Source: an uncultured Oscillospiraceae bacterium (GTDB lineage: Bacteria; Bacillota; Clostridia; Oscillospirales; Oscillospiraceae). From it: DNA of 20,002 bases. The translations under genes were made by a program, and so were the position numbers. This document shows positions 13,533-20,002 of the stretch, one piece after another. The notes under the pieces were generated by a model. The model did not search any database, was not told where the DNA came from, and was given only the letters and a program-made list of their open reading frames with translations. Within the stretch, counting starts at the first letter, position 1. Every line of letters begins with the position of its first letter. The stretch spans positions 1-20,002 of the forward strand of contig CATZYY010000031.1 in NCBI GenBank assembly GCA_958426425.1, read 5' to 3'.

Positions 13533-14327
13533 ATGCTGTTTTCCGACCATCCCCGGACCCACTACCGGGCCGCTCCGGCCCGTGAGGTCATCTGCCAGCT
13601 GCGCTTTCCGCCCATTCTCTCCATCAACACCACGGAGCCGGCGGATTTTCAGGAGGCCATTCGGGGGGAGTTTCCTCAGTATGCCCGCCGTCAGGAGGCC
13701 GCGCCGCCCCGGATCACCGGCCTGGGCGGGCCCAATCCCAAAATGGAGCAGCAGCCTCCGGTGACCAACTACACGTTTCTCTCCGCCGACAACCGCTGGA
13801 AGCTGAATGTGACCCGGGACTTCATCGCCCTGTCCACCGTCAGCTATCCCGGGTGGGAGGATTTCGCCCGGCAGCTGGACAAGCCCCTGGCAGCCTTCAT
13901 CCGGCTGTACAAGCCCGCCTATTTCCAGCGGGTGGGGCTGCGGTATGTGAACCTGTTCTCCCGGGCCCGTCTGGGGCTGGAAGACCGGGACTGGACGGAG
14001 CTGATTGCCCCGGCCTACACCGGCCCCCTCAGCCAGGGGGACGTGACGGAGGAGCGGTTCCTCTCCTGCGGCAGCGACATGGTGGTGAAGCTGGACTCCA
14101 GCTGTCAGGCCAAGGTCCACACCGGCATGGGCAAGCTGAAAAACAATGCCCCCGGCGCCCAGCAGGACCCGGAGGTAAAGTTCATTTTCGATATGGATTT
14201 GTTTATGGCCGGGAACACTCCCTGCACCTTGGCCGCCGCGGCCCTGGAGACCCTCCACGGCCACGCGGGCCGTCTCTTTGAAGGTGCCCTGACCGACACC
14301 CTTCGGACGGCCATGGACCCGGAATAA
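13533..14327 (+). CDS. TIGR04255 family protein
   Basis: A 264-residue soluble protein of the sporadically distributed TIGR04255 family, function unknown. Family-like features are the N-terminal APAREVICQLRFPPILSI (15-32), FQEAIRGEFPQY (39-50), WKLNVTRDFIALST (89-102), the central YFQRVGLRYVNLF (130-142) and a C-terminal VKFIFDMDLF (215-224) with a closing helix. There is no signal peptide, membrane segment or catalytic motif that I can recognise. ATG 13533 lies 10 nt after AAAGGAG. It has its own strong promoter, a structured leader and a strong terminator, so it is an independent unit. In other genomes the family turns up in accessory gene contexts, but nothing next to it here suggests a partner. 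Confidence 0.85.
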   Translation: MLFSDHPRTHYRAAPAREVICQLRFPPILSINTTEPADFQEAIRGEFPQYARRQEAAPPRITGLGGPNPKMEQQPPVTNYTFLSADNRWKLNVTRDFIALSTVSYPGWEDFARQLDKPLAAFIRLYKPAYFQRVGLRYVNLFSRARLGLEDRDWTELIAPAYTGPLSQGDVTEERFLSCGSDMVVKLDSSCQAKVHTGMGKLKNNAPGAQQDPEVKFIFDMDLFMAGNTPCTLAAAALETLHGHAGRLFEGALTDTLRTAMDPE

Positions 14328-14350
14328 ATCCGCCGCCCCACAGACAGGAC

Positions 14351-14382
14351 GCGGAGGGGCCGCATTGGCCCCTCCGCTTTTT
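14351..14382 (+). terminator. Intrinsic terminator after the TIGR04255 gene
   Basis: A perfect 11-bp stem (GCGGAGGGGCC 14351-14361, complement 14367-14377), loop GCATT, and T5 tail. The stem may also stop convergent cysK transcripts, but the minus-strand tail is not T-rich. Confidence 0.93.
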
Positions 14383-14401
14383 CCCTGTTATTCGGTAAGG
14401 C

Positions 14402-15331
14402 TCACTCCTGGAACAGCGCCGTGGAGAGATACCGCTCTCCGCTGTCCGGCAGCAGGGCGACAATCACCTTGCCCCGGTTTTCCGGCCGCCGGGCCAGCTG
14501 CCCCGCCGCCCACAGCGCCGCGCCGGAGGTAATGCCCACCAGGACGCCCTCAGTCCTGGCCATGGCCCTGCCGGCGGCATAGGCGTCGGCCTCGGTGGCC
14601 GTCAGAATCTCGTCCACCACGGAGCGGTCCAGATTTTCCGGCACAAAGTTGGCCCCGATGCCCTGGAGGCCGTGAGGTCCCGCGTGGCCCTGGGTCAGCA
14701 GCGGCGAGGAGGCGGGCTCCACGCCCACGATCTGCACCGTTGGCTTTTGTCCCTTGAGATACCGGCCCACGCCGGTAATGGTTCCGCCGGTGCCGATGCC
14801 CGCCACGAAGATGTCCACGGCGCCGTCGGTATCGACCCAAATCTCCGGTCCGGTGGTGTCGAAGTGGGCCGCCGGATTAGCGGGATTGTCGAACTGTCCG
14901 GCAATGATGCTGCCGGGAATGGACTGCCGCAGCTCCTCCGCCTTGGCCACAGCGCCGGACATGCCCTCCGCCCCCGGCGTCAGGACGATCTCCGCGCCGT
15001 AGGCGGCGATGAGGCTCCGCCGCTCCACGCTCATGGTGTCCGGCATGGTGAGGATCACCCGATAGCCCCTGGCGGCGCCCACGGCGGCAAGGCCGATGCC
15101 GGTGTTGCCGGAGGTAGGCTCGATGATGGTGCCGCCGGGAGACAGACTGCCCTCGGCTTCCGCCTGGGCGATCATCCGGGCCGCCACCCGGTCCTTGGCG
15201 CTGCCGGCGGGGTTCATGCACTCCAGCTTGGCCAGGACCGTGGCGGGCAGGTCCTGGGCGGCGCCGTACCGGCGCAGCTCCAGCAAAGGCGTCCGGCCGA
15301 TGAGGCCCGTGACGCTGGAAACAGTGTTCAT
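14402..15331 (-). CDS. cysK: Cysteine synthase A (O-acetylserine sulfhydrylase)
   Basis: A 309-residue cytoplasmic PLP enzyme forming L-cysteine from O-acetylserine and sulfide. Family motifs: IGRTPLLEL at 11-19, NPAGSAKDRVA at 40-50 with the PLP lysine K46, the substrate loop EPTSGNTGIG at 71-80, the PLP-phosphate loop GIGTGGTITGVGRYLK, the ITSGAAL segment and the ending LLPDSGERYLST. Length and motifs are complete. ATG 15331 has GGGAGG 8 nt upstream; a longer frame to 15391 would cover the promoter. The gene stands alone, divergent from the CoA-transferase. CysM cannot be fully excluded, but length and motifs favour CysK. Confidence 0.94.
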   Translation of the reverse strand: MNTVSSVTGLIGRTPLLELRRYGAAQDLPATVLAKLECMNPAGSAKDRVAARMIAQAEAEGSLSPGGTIIEPTSGNTGIGLAAVGAARGYRVILTMPDTMSVERRSLIAAYGAEIVLTPGAEGMSGAVAKAEELRQSIPGSIIAGQFDNPANPAAHFDTTGPEIWVDTDGAVDIFVAGIGTGGTITGVGRYLKGQKPTVQIVGVEPASSPLLTQGHAGPHGLQGIGANFVPENLDRSVVDEILTATEADAYAAGRAMARTEGVLVGITSGAALWAAGQLARRPENRGKVIVALLPDSGERYLSTALFQE

Positions 15332-15361
15332 TGTGAAAACCTCCCTGTTCAGGATAGTGGT

Positions 15362-15391
15362 ATCATACACCCGCTGCCCACCTGCCGTCAA
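15362..15391 (-). promoter_or_regulatory. Promoter of cysK
   Basis: Minus-strand TTGACG (15391-15386), 18-bp spacer, TATGAT (15367-15362). The leader is short, about 25 nt, leaving no room for a T-box or SAM riboswitch. Confidence 0.7.
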
Positions 15392-15398
15392 ATGGCAG
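15382..15398. promoter_or_regulatory. Small inverted repeat over the cysK -35 box
   Basis: CTGCC and GGCAG flank 7 nt and straddle the -35 hexamer. It could be a repressor site, but 5-bp arms can arise by chance and I recognise no known operator. Confidence 0.3.
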
Positions 15399-15425
15399 TC
15401 TGCGGGAAAAAACCGGCGCTTTCCC

Positions 15426-15496
15426 GTCCGCCGGAGGGCAGCCGGCGGCGGACAGGCCGCAGTGACTTTCCATCACAACCAGCCCGGATCTCCGGG
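15426..15496 (+). other. Structured leader upstream of the CoA-transferase gene
   Basis: GTCCGCCGG (15426-15434) can pair with CCGGCGGCGGAC (15442-15453) with a small bulge. CCCGGATCTCCGGG (15483-15496) is a perfect palindrome just before the AAGGAG Shine-Dalgarno. I found no convincing promoter for this gene in the 180-bp divergent region. Confidence 0.4.
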
Positions 15497-15511
15497 CGGG
15501 AAGGAGCATCC

Positions 15512-16846
15512 ATGAATCTCTACCAGGAATATCAGTCAAAGCTGCGCACGCCGGAGGAGGCGGTGCAGGTGGTCAAAAGCGGCGACTGGGTGGATTACAC
15601 CTCCGTTCTCTGCTACCCGCCCCTGCTGGACGCGGCCCTTGCAAAGCGCCGGGACCAGCTGACCGATGTGAAGGTCCGGGGCAACCTGCTGTTCGGCCCC
15701 ATCCAGATCATAGAATGCGACCCCAGCCGGGAGCACTTCGTCTACAACTCCTGGCACTGCTCCGCCTATGAGCGGAGGATGTGCGATCAGGGCCGGTGCA
15801 GCTACATTCCCATGGTCTTCCGCAATCAGCCCTTCTACTACCGCAATTTCCTCACGGTCAATGTGGCCATGATGGCGGTGCCGCCCATGGACAAGCACGG
15901 ATATTTCAACTTCTCCTGTGCCGTGGGCGTGGGCCGGTCCATTCTGGAGAAGGCGGACATCGTCATTCTGGAGGTCAACGAACACCTGCCCCGAATCTAC
16001 GGCGGCTTTGACGAGTCCATCCACCTCTCGGAGGTGGACTATGTGGTGGAGGGCCCCCACGAGCCCCTGCCCCAGTTCCCGGTGGCGGAACCCTCGGTGG
16101 AGGATCGTGCCATTGCGGAGCTGATCGTCCCCCACGTCCGGGACGGCGCCACGGTGCAGCTGGGCATCGGCGGCATGCCCAACGTGGTGGGGTCCCTGCT
16201 GGCCCAGTCGGACCTGAAGGACCTTGCCATGCACACCGAGGTCTGCGGCGACGCCTATTATCTGCTCCATGAGGCCGGCAAGCTGACTCACGCCCGTTGC
16301 CGGGCCCACCGGAACAAGGGCCTGGCGGGCATCGTCTTCGGCTCCCAGACCTTATATGACTGGGTGGACCAGAATCCCGGCGTCATCGGCGGGCCCATCG
16401 ACTACATCAACGCCCCGTCCACCATGGCGGGCATCGACAACATGGTGTCCATCAACAGCTGCATCAGCGTGGACCTGTACGGTCAGGTCACCGCCGAGAC
16501 CGCGGGGCTGCGGCAGATCAGCGGCACCGGCGGACAGCTGGACTACCTGACCGGCGCGGCGGACTCCCCCGGCGGCAAGGCCTTTGTGTGCATGACCTCC
16601 TCCTTTGTGGACAAGGCCGGGCAGCGCCGGTCCCGCATCCTGCCCCATTTCAGCGGCGACATTGTCACAGACCCCCGCAGTCAGGCCTACTTCATCGTCA
16701 CGGAGTTCGGCGCCGTGAATCTGGCGGGCCGCTCCACCTGGGAGCGGGCGGAGGCGCTGATCTCCATTGCCCACCCGGACTTCCGGGAGGAGCTGATCGC
16801 TGCGGCGGAGACCCAGAAGATCTGGCGCCGGTCCAACCGCCGCTGA
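15512..16846 (+). CDS. Acetyl-CoA hydrolase/transferase family CoA-transferase, likely butyryl-CoA:acetate or 4-hydroxybutyrate type
   Basis: A 444-residue cytoplasmic enzyme that moves CoA between acyl groups through a glutamyl-CoA intermediate. Motifs: LGIGGMPNVVGSLL at 217-230, the catalytic glutamate E243 in MHTEVCGDAYY, FGSQTLYDWV at 276-285, ISINSC-type MVSINSCISVDLYGQV at 311-326, the oxyanion loop SGTGGQLDY at 337-345 and the ending GRSTWERAEALISIAHPDFRE. Length suits the butyryl-CoA:acetate and 4-hydroxybutyrate CoA-transferases of gut Clostridia, where it would make butyrate or another short-chain acid and return acetyl-CoA. Substrate choice is not decided by what I can see. ATG 15512 has AAGGAG upstream; an open frame running in from 14672 is antisense to cysK. 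It ends at a bidirectional terminator. Confidence 0.9.
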   Translation: MNLYQEYQSKLRTPEEAVQVVKSGDWVDYTSVLCYPPLLDAALAKRRDQLTDVKVRGNLLFGPIQIIECDPSREHFVYNSWHCSAYERRMCDQGRCSYIPMVFRNQPFYYRNFLTVNVAMMAVPPMDKHGYFNFSCAVGVGRSILEKADIVILEVNEHLPRIYGGFDESIHLSEVDYVVEGPHEPLPQFPVAEPSVEDRAIAELIVPHVRDGATVQLGIGGMPNVVGSLLAQSDLKDLAMHTEVCGDAYYLLHEAGKLTHARCRAHRNKGLAGIVFGSQTLYDWVDQNPGVIGGPIDYINAPSTMAGIDNMVSINSCISVDLYGQVTAETAGLRQISGTGGQLDYLTGAADSPGGKAFVCMTSSFVDKAGQRRSRILPHFSGDIVTDPRSQAYFIVTEFGAVNLAGRSTWERAEALISIAHPDFREELIAAAETQKIWRRSNRR

Positions 16847-16935
16847 CCGGCCCGAAGCGCTTGGCAGCCGCCTCCAGTGCGGTCCAGGGTGTGTCTCCCC
16901 GAAGGGGCTTTTCAGTAGGGTCATAAACAAACAAC

Positions 16936-16974
16936 AGGAGGCCCGCCTTTCGGCGGGTCTCCTTCTGTTCTGTT
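16936..16974 (+). terminator. Bidirectional terminator between the CoA-transferase and radical SAM genes
   Basis: A 12-bp stem (AGGAGGCCCGCC 16936-16947; GGCGGGTCTCCT 16952-16963, one wobble) has a TTTC loop. T-rich tails lie on both strands, matching the convergent genes. Confidence 0.88.
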
Positions 16975-17014
16975 GGCGCGACAATTCCAGAGGCCTCAGC
17001 AGGCCGCGCCCCCC

Positions 17015-17908
17015 TCACAGGGCGCTGCCCTGCTCCAGGTCGTCCCGCAGGAAGGCCCGGTGGATGGCGTTCAGCACCCGCTTTTTGTCCCCGCTCCACA
17101 AAGGCGCCAGCAGGTCCCGCTTGGCGCCGTCCCCAGTGAGCCGGTGGACCACCATCTCCCGTGGGATGTTCCGCAGGCACGATTCCAGGGCCGAGATGTA
17201 CGCCTCCGGCTCCAGGCAGGCAAAGCGCCCCGCCGCCCAGTCCGCGGCCAGGTCCGTGCCCCGCAGCACATGGAGCAGATGGAACTTGATTCCGTCGGCG
17301 CCGGAGGCGCCGATATAGCGGGCGGTGGCGGCCATCATGGCCTCCGTCTCCCCCGGCAGTCCCAAAATTTCATGGACCACCACCGTAATGCCCGCCGCCT
17401 TCAGCTCCCGCACCGCCTGGTCATACACCGGCAGATCGTAGCCACGGCGGATGTAGGCGGCGCTGCCGGGGTGGATGGTCTGGAGCCCCAGCTCCACCCA
17501 CACGGGCTTGACGCGGTTCAGCTCCGCCAATAACTCCAGCACCTCCGGCGGCAGGCAGTCCGGGCGAGTAGCCACAGACAGGGCCACCACGTCCTCCGGC
17601 GCCATGGCGGCGGTGTACAGCGCCCGCAGCCGGTCCGCCGGGGCGTAGGTGTTGGTGAAGGACTGGAAGTAGGCAATAAAACAGGGGGCCGGTCCGGCCT
17701 TGGCCGCCACCCGCCGCCGGGCGGCGGAGAGCTGGGCGGGGATATCCCCGGCCTCGGCAAAGGCTCCGGCGCCGTCGCAGAAGATGCAGCCCCGACTCCC
17801 CAGGGTACCGTCCCGGTTGGGACAGGAGCAGCCGGAGGAGAGGGAGAGCTTATAGACCTTGCGGCCGTACTGCCGCCGCAGCCAATCGTTTAGACTGTTC
17901 CAGTACAT
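17015..17908 (-). CDS. TIGR01212 (YhcC-like) radical SAM protein
   Basis: A 297-residue iron-sulfur enzyme of the TIGR01212/YhcC group. The N-terminus carries the cluster motif in GCSCPNRDG and RGCIFCDGAG. C29, C41 and C44 are the expected [4Fe-4S] ligands, with an extra C27. ALSVATRPDCLP, WVELGLQTIHPGSAAYIRRGY, VVHEILGLPGET and GIKFHLLHVLRGT follow the usual TIM-barrel order. The family's substrate is not firmly established; a tRNA or cofactor modification role is only suggested. ATG 17908 has GGAGG 7 nt upstream; a longer frame runs into the divergent XRE gene and is rejected. The upstream gap of 112 bp is shared with that gene. Confidence 0.9.
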   Translation of the reverse strand: MYWNSLNDWLRRQYGRKVYKLSLSSGCSCPNRDGTLGSRGCIFCDGAGAFAEAGDIPAQLSAARRRVAAKAGPAPCFIAYFQSFTNTYAPADRLRALYTAAMAPEDVVALSVATRPDCLPPEVLELLAELNRVKPVWVELGLQTIHPGSAAYIRRGYDLPVYDQAVRELKAAGITVVVHEILGLPGETEAMMAATARYIGASGADGIKFHLLHVLRGTDLAADWAAGRFACLEPEAYISALESCLRNIPREMVVHRLTGDGAKRDLLAPLWSGDKKRVLNAIHRAFLRDDLEQGSAL

Positions 17909-17967
17909 GGCCGCGCCTCCATTCGGAAAATTTTCAAATGCCCCTTTCTTGCAGCGGGGCTTTGGCG

Positions 17968-17997
17968 TATAATGATCCCAGCGCGGCCAGGGGCCGC
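17968..17997 (+). promoter_or_regulatory. -10 box and leader hairpin of the XRE gene
   Basis: TATAAT (17968-17973) is a consensus -10, but the -35 at 17 bp (TTTCTT) is poor. About 10 nt later GCGGCC (17983-17988) and GGCCGC (17992-17997) form a small GC hairpin at the predicted mRNA 5' end. Confidence 0.5.
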
Positions 17998-18020
17998 ATC
18001 TATCACAGGAGGTCGATCCC

Positions 18021-18485
18021 ATGGTCACAATGGCACAGCGCATCGAGGCGCTCCGCACGGAAAAGGGACTCAGCCGGCTGGCACTGTCCGCCGCTCTGGG
18101 CCTGCCCAAAAGCGCCGCGGAAAAATTTGAGACAGGCCGACAGACGCCCACCCAGGAACAGCAGCAGCGGCTGGCAGCCTTCTTCGGCGTGTCGGTATTC
18201 TATCTCCGGGGTGAGAGCGACGACCGGACCCAAATGGAAAACTGGCTCAACAACTCCTTCTCCGACGAGCCGTCACAGCCCGTCCGCCCCGCAAGGCCCG
18301 CCCCGGAGCGGCCTGTGGTTACCGCCTCCTCCGGCGGACAGGGTGAGGGCGCCGTATTTTCGGCGCTGCTGAAAAGCAAGGCCTTCCAGGACCTGGTCCG
18401 GGATACCGTGGTTCAGGTCCTGCGCTCCCCGGAGGGACAGGCCCTCATCGCCGGGGCCGTCCGCAAAGAACTAAATCGCCGTTGA
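18021..18485 (+). CDS. XRE-family helix-turn-helix protein
   Basis: A 154-residue regulator. The N-terminal HTH of the Cro/cI type spans about 4-60 (RIEALRTEKGLSRLALSAALGLPKSAAEKFETGRQTPT, then LAAFFGVSVFYLRGES). A proline-rich linker follows at about 83-105 (DEPSQPVRPARPAPERP), then a C-terminal stretch with a helical look (AVFSALLKSKAFQDLVRDTVVQVLRSPEGQALIAGAVRKEL). The last part is not a peptidase or ligand domain I know and may mediate oligomerization. ATG 18021 has AGGAGG 8 nt upstream. It is divergent from the radical SAM gene and ends at a modest terminator. Its targets are unknown and no phage genes lie nearby. Confidence 0.86.
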   Translation: MVTMAQRIEALRTEKGLSRLALSAALGLPKSAAEKFETGRQTPTQEQQQRLAAFFGVSVFYLRGESDDRTQMENWLNNSFSDEPSQPVRPARPAPERPVVTASSGGQGEGAVFSALLKSKAFQDLVRDTVVQVLRSPEGQALIAGAVRKELNRR

Positions 18486-18491
18486 CAGCTT

Positions 18492-18520
18492 GGCCGGAGG
18501 TATGTATGCCTCCGGCCTTT
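18492..18520 (+). terminator. Terminator after the XRE gene
   Basis: A perfect 9-bp stem (GGCCGGAGG 18492-18500, complement 18509-18517), 8-nt loop, short T3 tail. The tail is weak. Confidence 0.6.
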
Positions 18521-18734
18521 GCCTGCCCCCGGCAATCCACACACCCATTTTACCCTCCCGCCGCTGGAAAAGGAAGTGCTGGCCCGGCAAAAAAAAAGGA
18601 TGGAGAAAGATTGCCCCGCTTTCTGTGAAAAATCCCAATGGACATTTGCTCCGCAGTCTGGCAGAATAATGCCTTGTGCGCAGGGCCAGCTCCTTGGGCG
18701 TTGTTTTTTCTGTTGGTGGCAAATGCCACTGCGG
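18521..18734. other. Gene-free stretch upstream of the nrdD control region
   Basis: Part of a 331-nt gap between the XRE and nrdD genes. It holds an A9 run near 18589-18597 and a T6 run near 18704-18709. An inverted repeat occupies 18711-18742 (TGTTG/CAACA enclosing GTGGC/GCCAC with an AAAT loop) and runs into the first NrdR-like box. Open frames here look like chance ones. I see no RNA gene or riboswitch that I can support. Confidence 0.5.
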
Positions 18735-18750
18735 GCGCAACATCTTGTGC
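18735..18750 (+). promoter_or_regulatory. NrdR-box-like site 1
   Basis: GCGCAACATCTTGTGC matches about 11 of 16 positions of the NrdR box (acaCwAtATaTwGtgt) and is itself a 6-of-8 palindrome. It lies just upstream of the nrdD -10. Confidence 0.55.
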
Positions 18751-18752
18751 AT

Positions 18753-18758
18753 TATAAT
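18753..18758 (+). promoter_or_regulatory. -10 box of nrdD
   Basis: A perfect TATAAT between the two NrdR-like boxes. The -35 at 17 bp (TGCGGG) is poor. The expected start is near 18765, inside or next to the second box. Confidence 0.65.
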
Positions 18759-18766
18759 GGTCGGGT

Positions 18767-18782
18767 AACAAAGATATGGTGC
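18767..18782 (+). promoter_or_regulatory. NrdR-box-like site 2
   Basis: AACAAAGATATGGTGC matches about 10 of 16 NrdR box positions. It begins exactly 32 bp after site 1, three helical turns, which is the usual spacing of tandem NrdR boxes. Each site alone is weak; the spacing is the stronger argument. Confidence 0.5.
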
Positions 18783-18816
18783 GGCTTGCCGCAGAGCGTA
18801 TACGGAGGGAATGTGG

Positions 18817-20002
18817 ATGAAAGTCATCAAGCGCAACGGAACGGAAGTTGTCTTCGACATTGAAAAAATTGTGGCCGCCATCACCAAGGCCAACGGCAGC
18901 GTGGGGGAGGAGGCCCGGATGACCCCCCTGCAGATCCGGCGTATTGCGGAGTTCGTGGAGCTGAGCTGCCTGAAAATGAACCGCTCCCCCTCGGTGGAGG
19001 AGATTCAGGACCTGGTGGAATATCAGATCATGGCCCACGGCGCCTATGAGGTGGCGAAAAACTATGTCACCTACCGCTACACCCGCTCCCTGGTGCGGCA
19101 GAGCAACACCACCGACGAGAAAATCCTCAGCCTCATTGAGTGCTGCAATGAGGAGGCCAAGCAGGAGAACTCCAACAAGAACCCGGTGGTCAACTCCACC
19201 CAGCGGGACTACATGGCCGGCGAGGTCTCCAGGGACCTGAGCGAGCGGCTGCTGCTGCCCCCTGACATCGTGGAGGCCCACAGAGAGGGCATCATCCATT
19301 TCCACGACTCCGACTACTACGCCCAGCACATGCACAACTGCGACCTGGTGAACCTGGAGGACATGCTGCAAAACGGCACCGTCATTACAGGCACCCTCAT
19401 TGAGCGGCCCCACAGCTTTTCCACCGCCTGCAACATTGCCACCCAGATCATCGCCCAGGTGGCCTCCAACCAGTACGGCGGACAGTCCATCTCCCTGGCC
19501 CATCTGGCCCCCTTCGTGGATGTGAGCCGGCAGAAGATCCGCAAGATCGTGGAGCAGGAGATGGCCGCCATCGGCGTGGCCCCCGGCGAGGACAAGCTCC
19601 GGGAGCTGGTGGAGTCCCGCCTGCGGGACGAGGTGCGCCGCGGCGTGCAGACCATCCAGTACCAGGTGCTGACACTGCTGACCACCAATGGACAGGCCCC
19701 CTTCGTGACCGTGTTCATGTACCTGGGCGAGGCCAAGAACGACCAGGAGCGCCGGGACCTGGCCATGATCATCGAGGAAACCCTGGAGCAGCGCTATGAG
19801 GGCGTGAAGAACGAGGACGGGGTCTGGATTACCCCCGCCTTCCCCAAACTCATCTACGTGCTGGAGGAGGATAATATCCAGGAGGGCACGCCCTACTGGT
19901 ATCTGACCAAGCTGGCGGCCAAGTGCACCGCCAAGCGGATGGTGCCCGACTACATCTCCGCCAAGAAGATGCTGGAGCTGAAGGGGGACGTGTACACCTG
20001 CA
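18817..20002 (+). CDS. nrdD: Anaerobic ribonucleoside-triphosphate reductase NrdD, 3'-truncated
   Basis: The frame stays open to the window end, giving the first 395 residues of a protein usually about 700 or more. NrdD is the oxygen-sensitive class III reductase that makes dNTPs from NTPs using a glycyl radical installed by NrdG. The start is an ATP-cone (MKVIKRNGTEVVFDIEKI, residues about 1-95), the allosteric dATP/ATP sensor. It is followed by the beginning of the catalytic barrel (IIHFHDSDYY, HNCDLVNLEDML, then SNQYGGQSISLAHLAPFVD, LLTTNGQAPFVTVFMYLGEA). The glycyl radical site and zinc cysteines lie beyond the window. I chose ATG 18817, 7 nt after GGAGGG; an in-frame ATG at 18811 is too close to it. 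Two NrdR-like boxes precede it. Confidence 0.93.
   Translation, partial: MKVIKRNGTEVVFDIEKIVAAITKANGSVGEEARMTPLQIRRIAEFVELSCLKMNRSPSVEEIQDLVEYQIMAHGAYEVAKNYVTYRYTRSLVRQSNTTDEKILSLIECCNEEAKQENSNKNPVVNSTQRDYMAGEVSRDLSERLLLPPDIVEAHREGIIHFHDSDYYAQHMHNCDLVNLEDMLQNGTVITGTLIERPHSFSTACNIATQIIAQVASNQYGGQSISLAHLAPFVDVSRQKIRKIVEQEMAAIGVAPGEDKLRELVESRLRDEVRRGVQTIQYQVLTLLTTNGQAPFVTVFMYLGEAKNDQERRDLAMIIEETLEQRYEGVKNEDGVWITPAFPKLIYVLEEDNIQEGTPYWYLTKLAAKCTAKRMVPDYISAKKMLELKGDVYTC

Noticed and set aside
14672..15511. In-frame 280-residue N-terminal extension of the CoA-transferase
   Set aside because: It is antisense to cysK, lacks family similarity, and the AAGGAG-ATG at 15512 gives the normal family start.
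18589..18597. A9 run as part of a minus-strand terminator
   Set aside because: No adjacent stem was found and no minus-strand gene ends there.
18719..18736. Cobalamin-riboswitch-like GCCACTG upstream of nrdD
   Set aside because: No B12-box consensus or other conserved riboswitch segments follow, and it lies upstream of the predicted start.

Overview
The window is GC-rich bacterial chromosome with a Gram-positive, anaerobic character. Strong Shine-Dalgarno sites and good sigma-A promoters (TTGACA, 17 bp, TATAAT-like) are frequent. The gene set includes NfnAB electron bifurcation, an acetyl-CoA hydrolase/transferase-family CoA-transferase, anaerobic NrdD, a SleB-type cell-wall hydrolase and a BlaI/BlaR1-type pair. 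This fits a high-GC butyrate-forming member of the Clostridia, probably Oscillospiraceae (Oscillibacter or Flavonifractor-like). That assignment is inference from gene content, not a database result. I see no tRNA, rRNA, CRISPR array, insertion sequence or prophage.

Layout, left to right. (1) 1-1451, plus: the 3' part of murC and a ProX-like prolyl-tRNA editing protein, ended by a strong terminator. (2) 1599-2286, minus: a zinc-ribbon membrane protein and a DUF2085 membrane protein, with a strong promoter at 2389-2417. (3) 2491-4721, minus: nfnA-nfnB, whose promoter carries a Rex-like operator over the -10. (4) 4891-6192: a Crp/Fnr regulator (minus) divergent from a two-CBS-domain protein (plus). 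(5) 6292-8195, plus: a blaI-blaR1-like operon with two perfect BlaI-type operators. (6) 8299-9123, plus: an amidohydrolase. (7) 9293-12423, minus: a PadR regulator, two DUF2812 membrane paralogues in overlapping frames, and a small DUF6774-like protein. Two identical 19-bp operators control the PadR promoter. (8) 12616-14327, plus: a secreted SleB-type hydrolase and a TIGR04255 protein. (9) 14402-16846: cysK (minus) divergent from the CoA-transferase (plus). (10) 17015-18485: a TIGR01212 radical SAM protein (minus) divergent from an XRE regulator (plus). (11) 18735-20002, plus: nrdD, cut by the window end, behind two NrdR-box-like sites exactly 32 bp apart.

The window is mainly short, independently regulated units. 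Metabolically it joins redox balancing (NfnAB), CoA recycling to acyl end-products, cysteine synthesis and anaerobic dNTP synthesis. Three operators (BlaI-type, PadR-type, Rex-like) overlap their core promoters closely enough for the mode of repression to be inferred. The least understood parts are the PadR/DUF2812/DUF2812 operon, the BlaR1-like protein with a non-penicillin-binding sensor tail, and GC-rich hairpins that recur in the mRNA leaders of unrelated genes.
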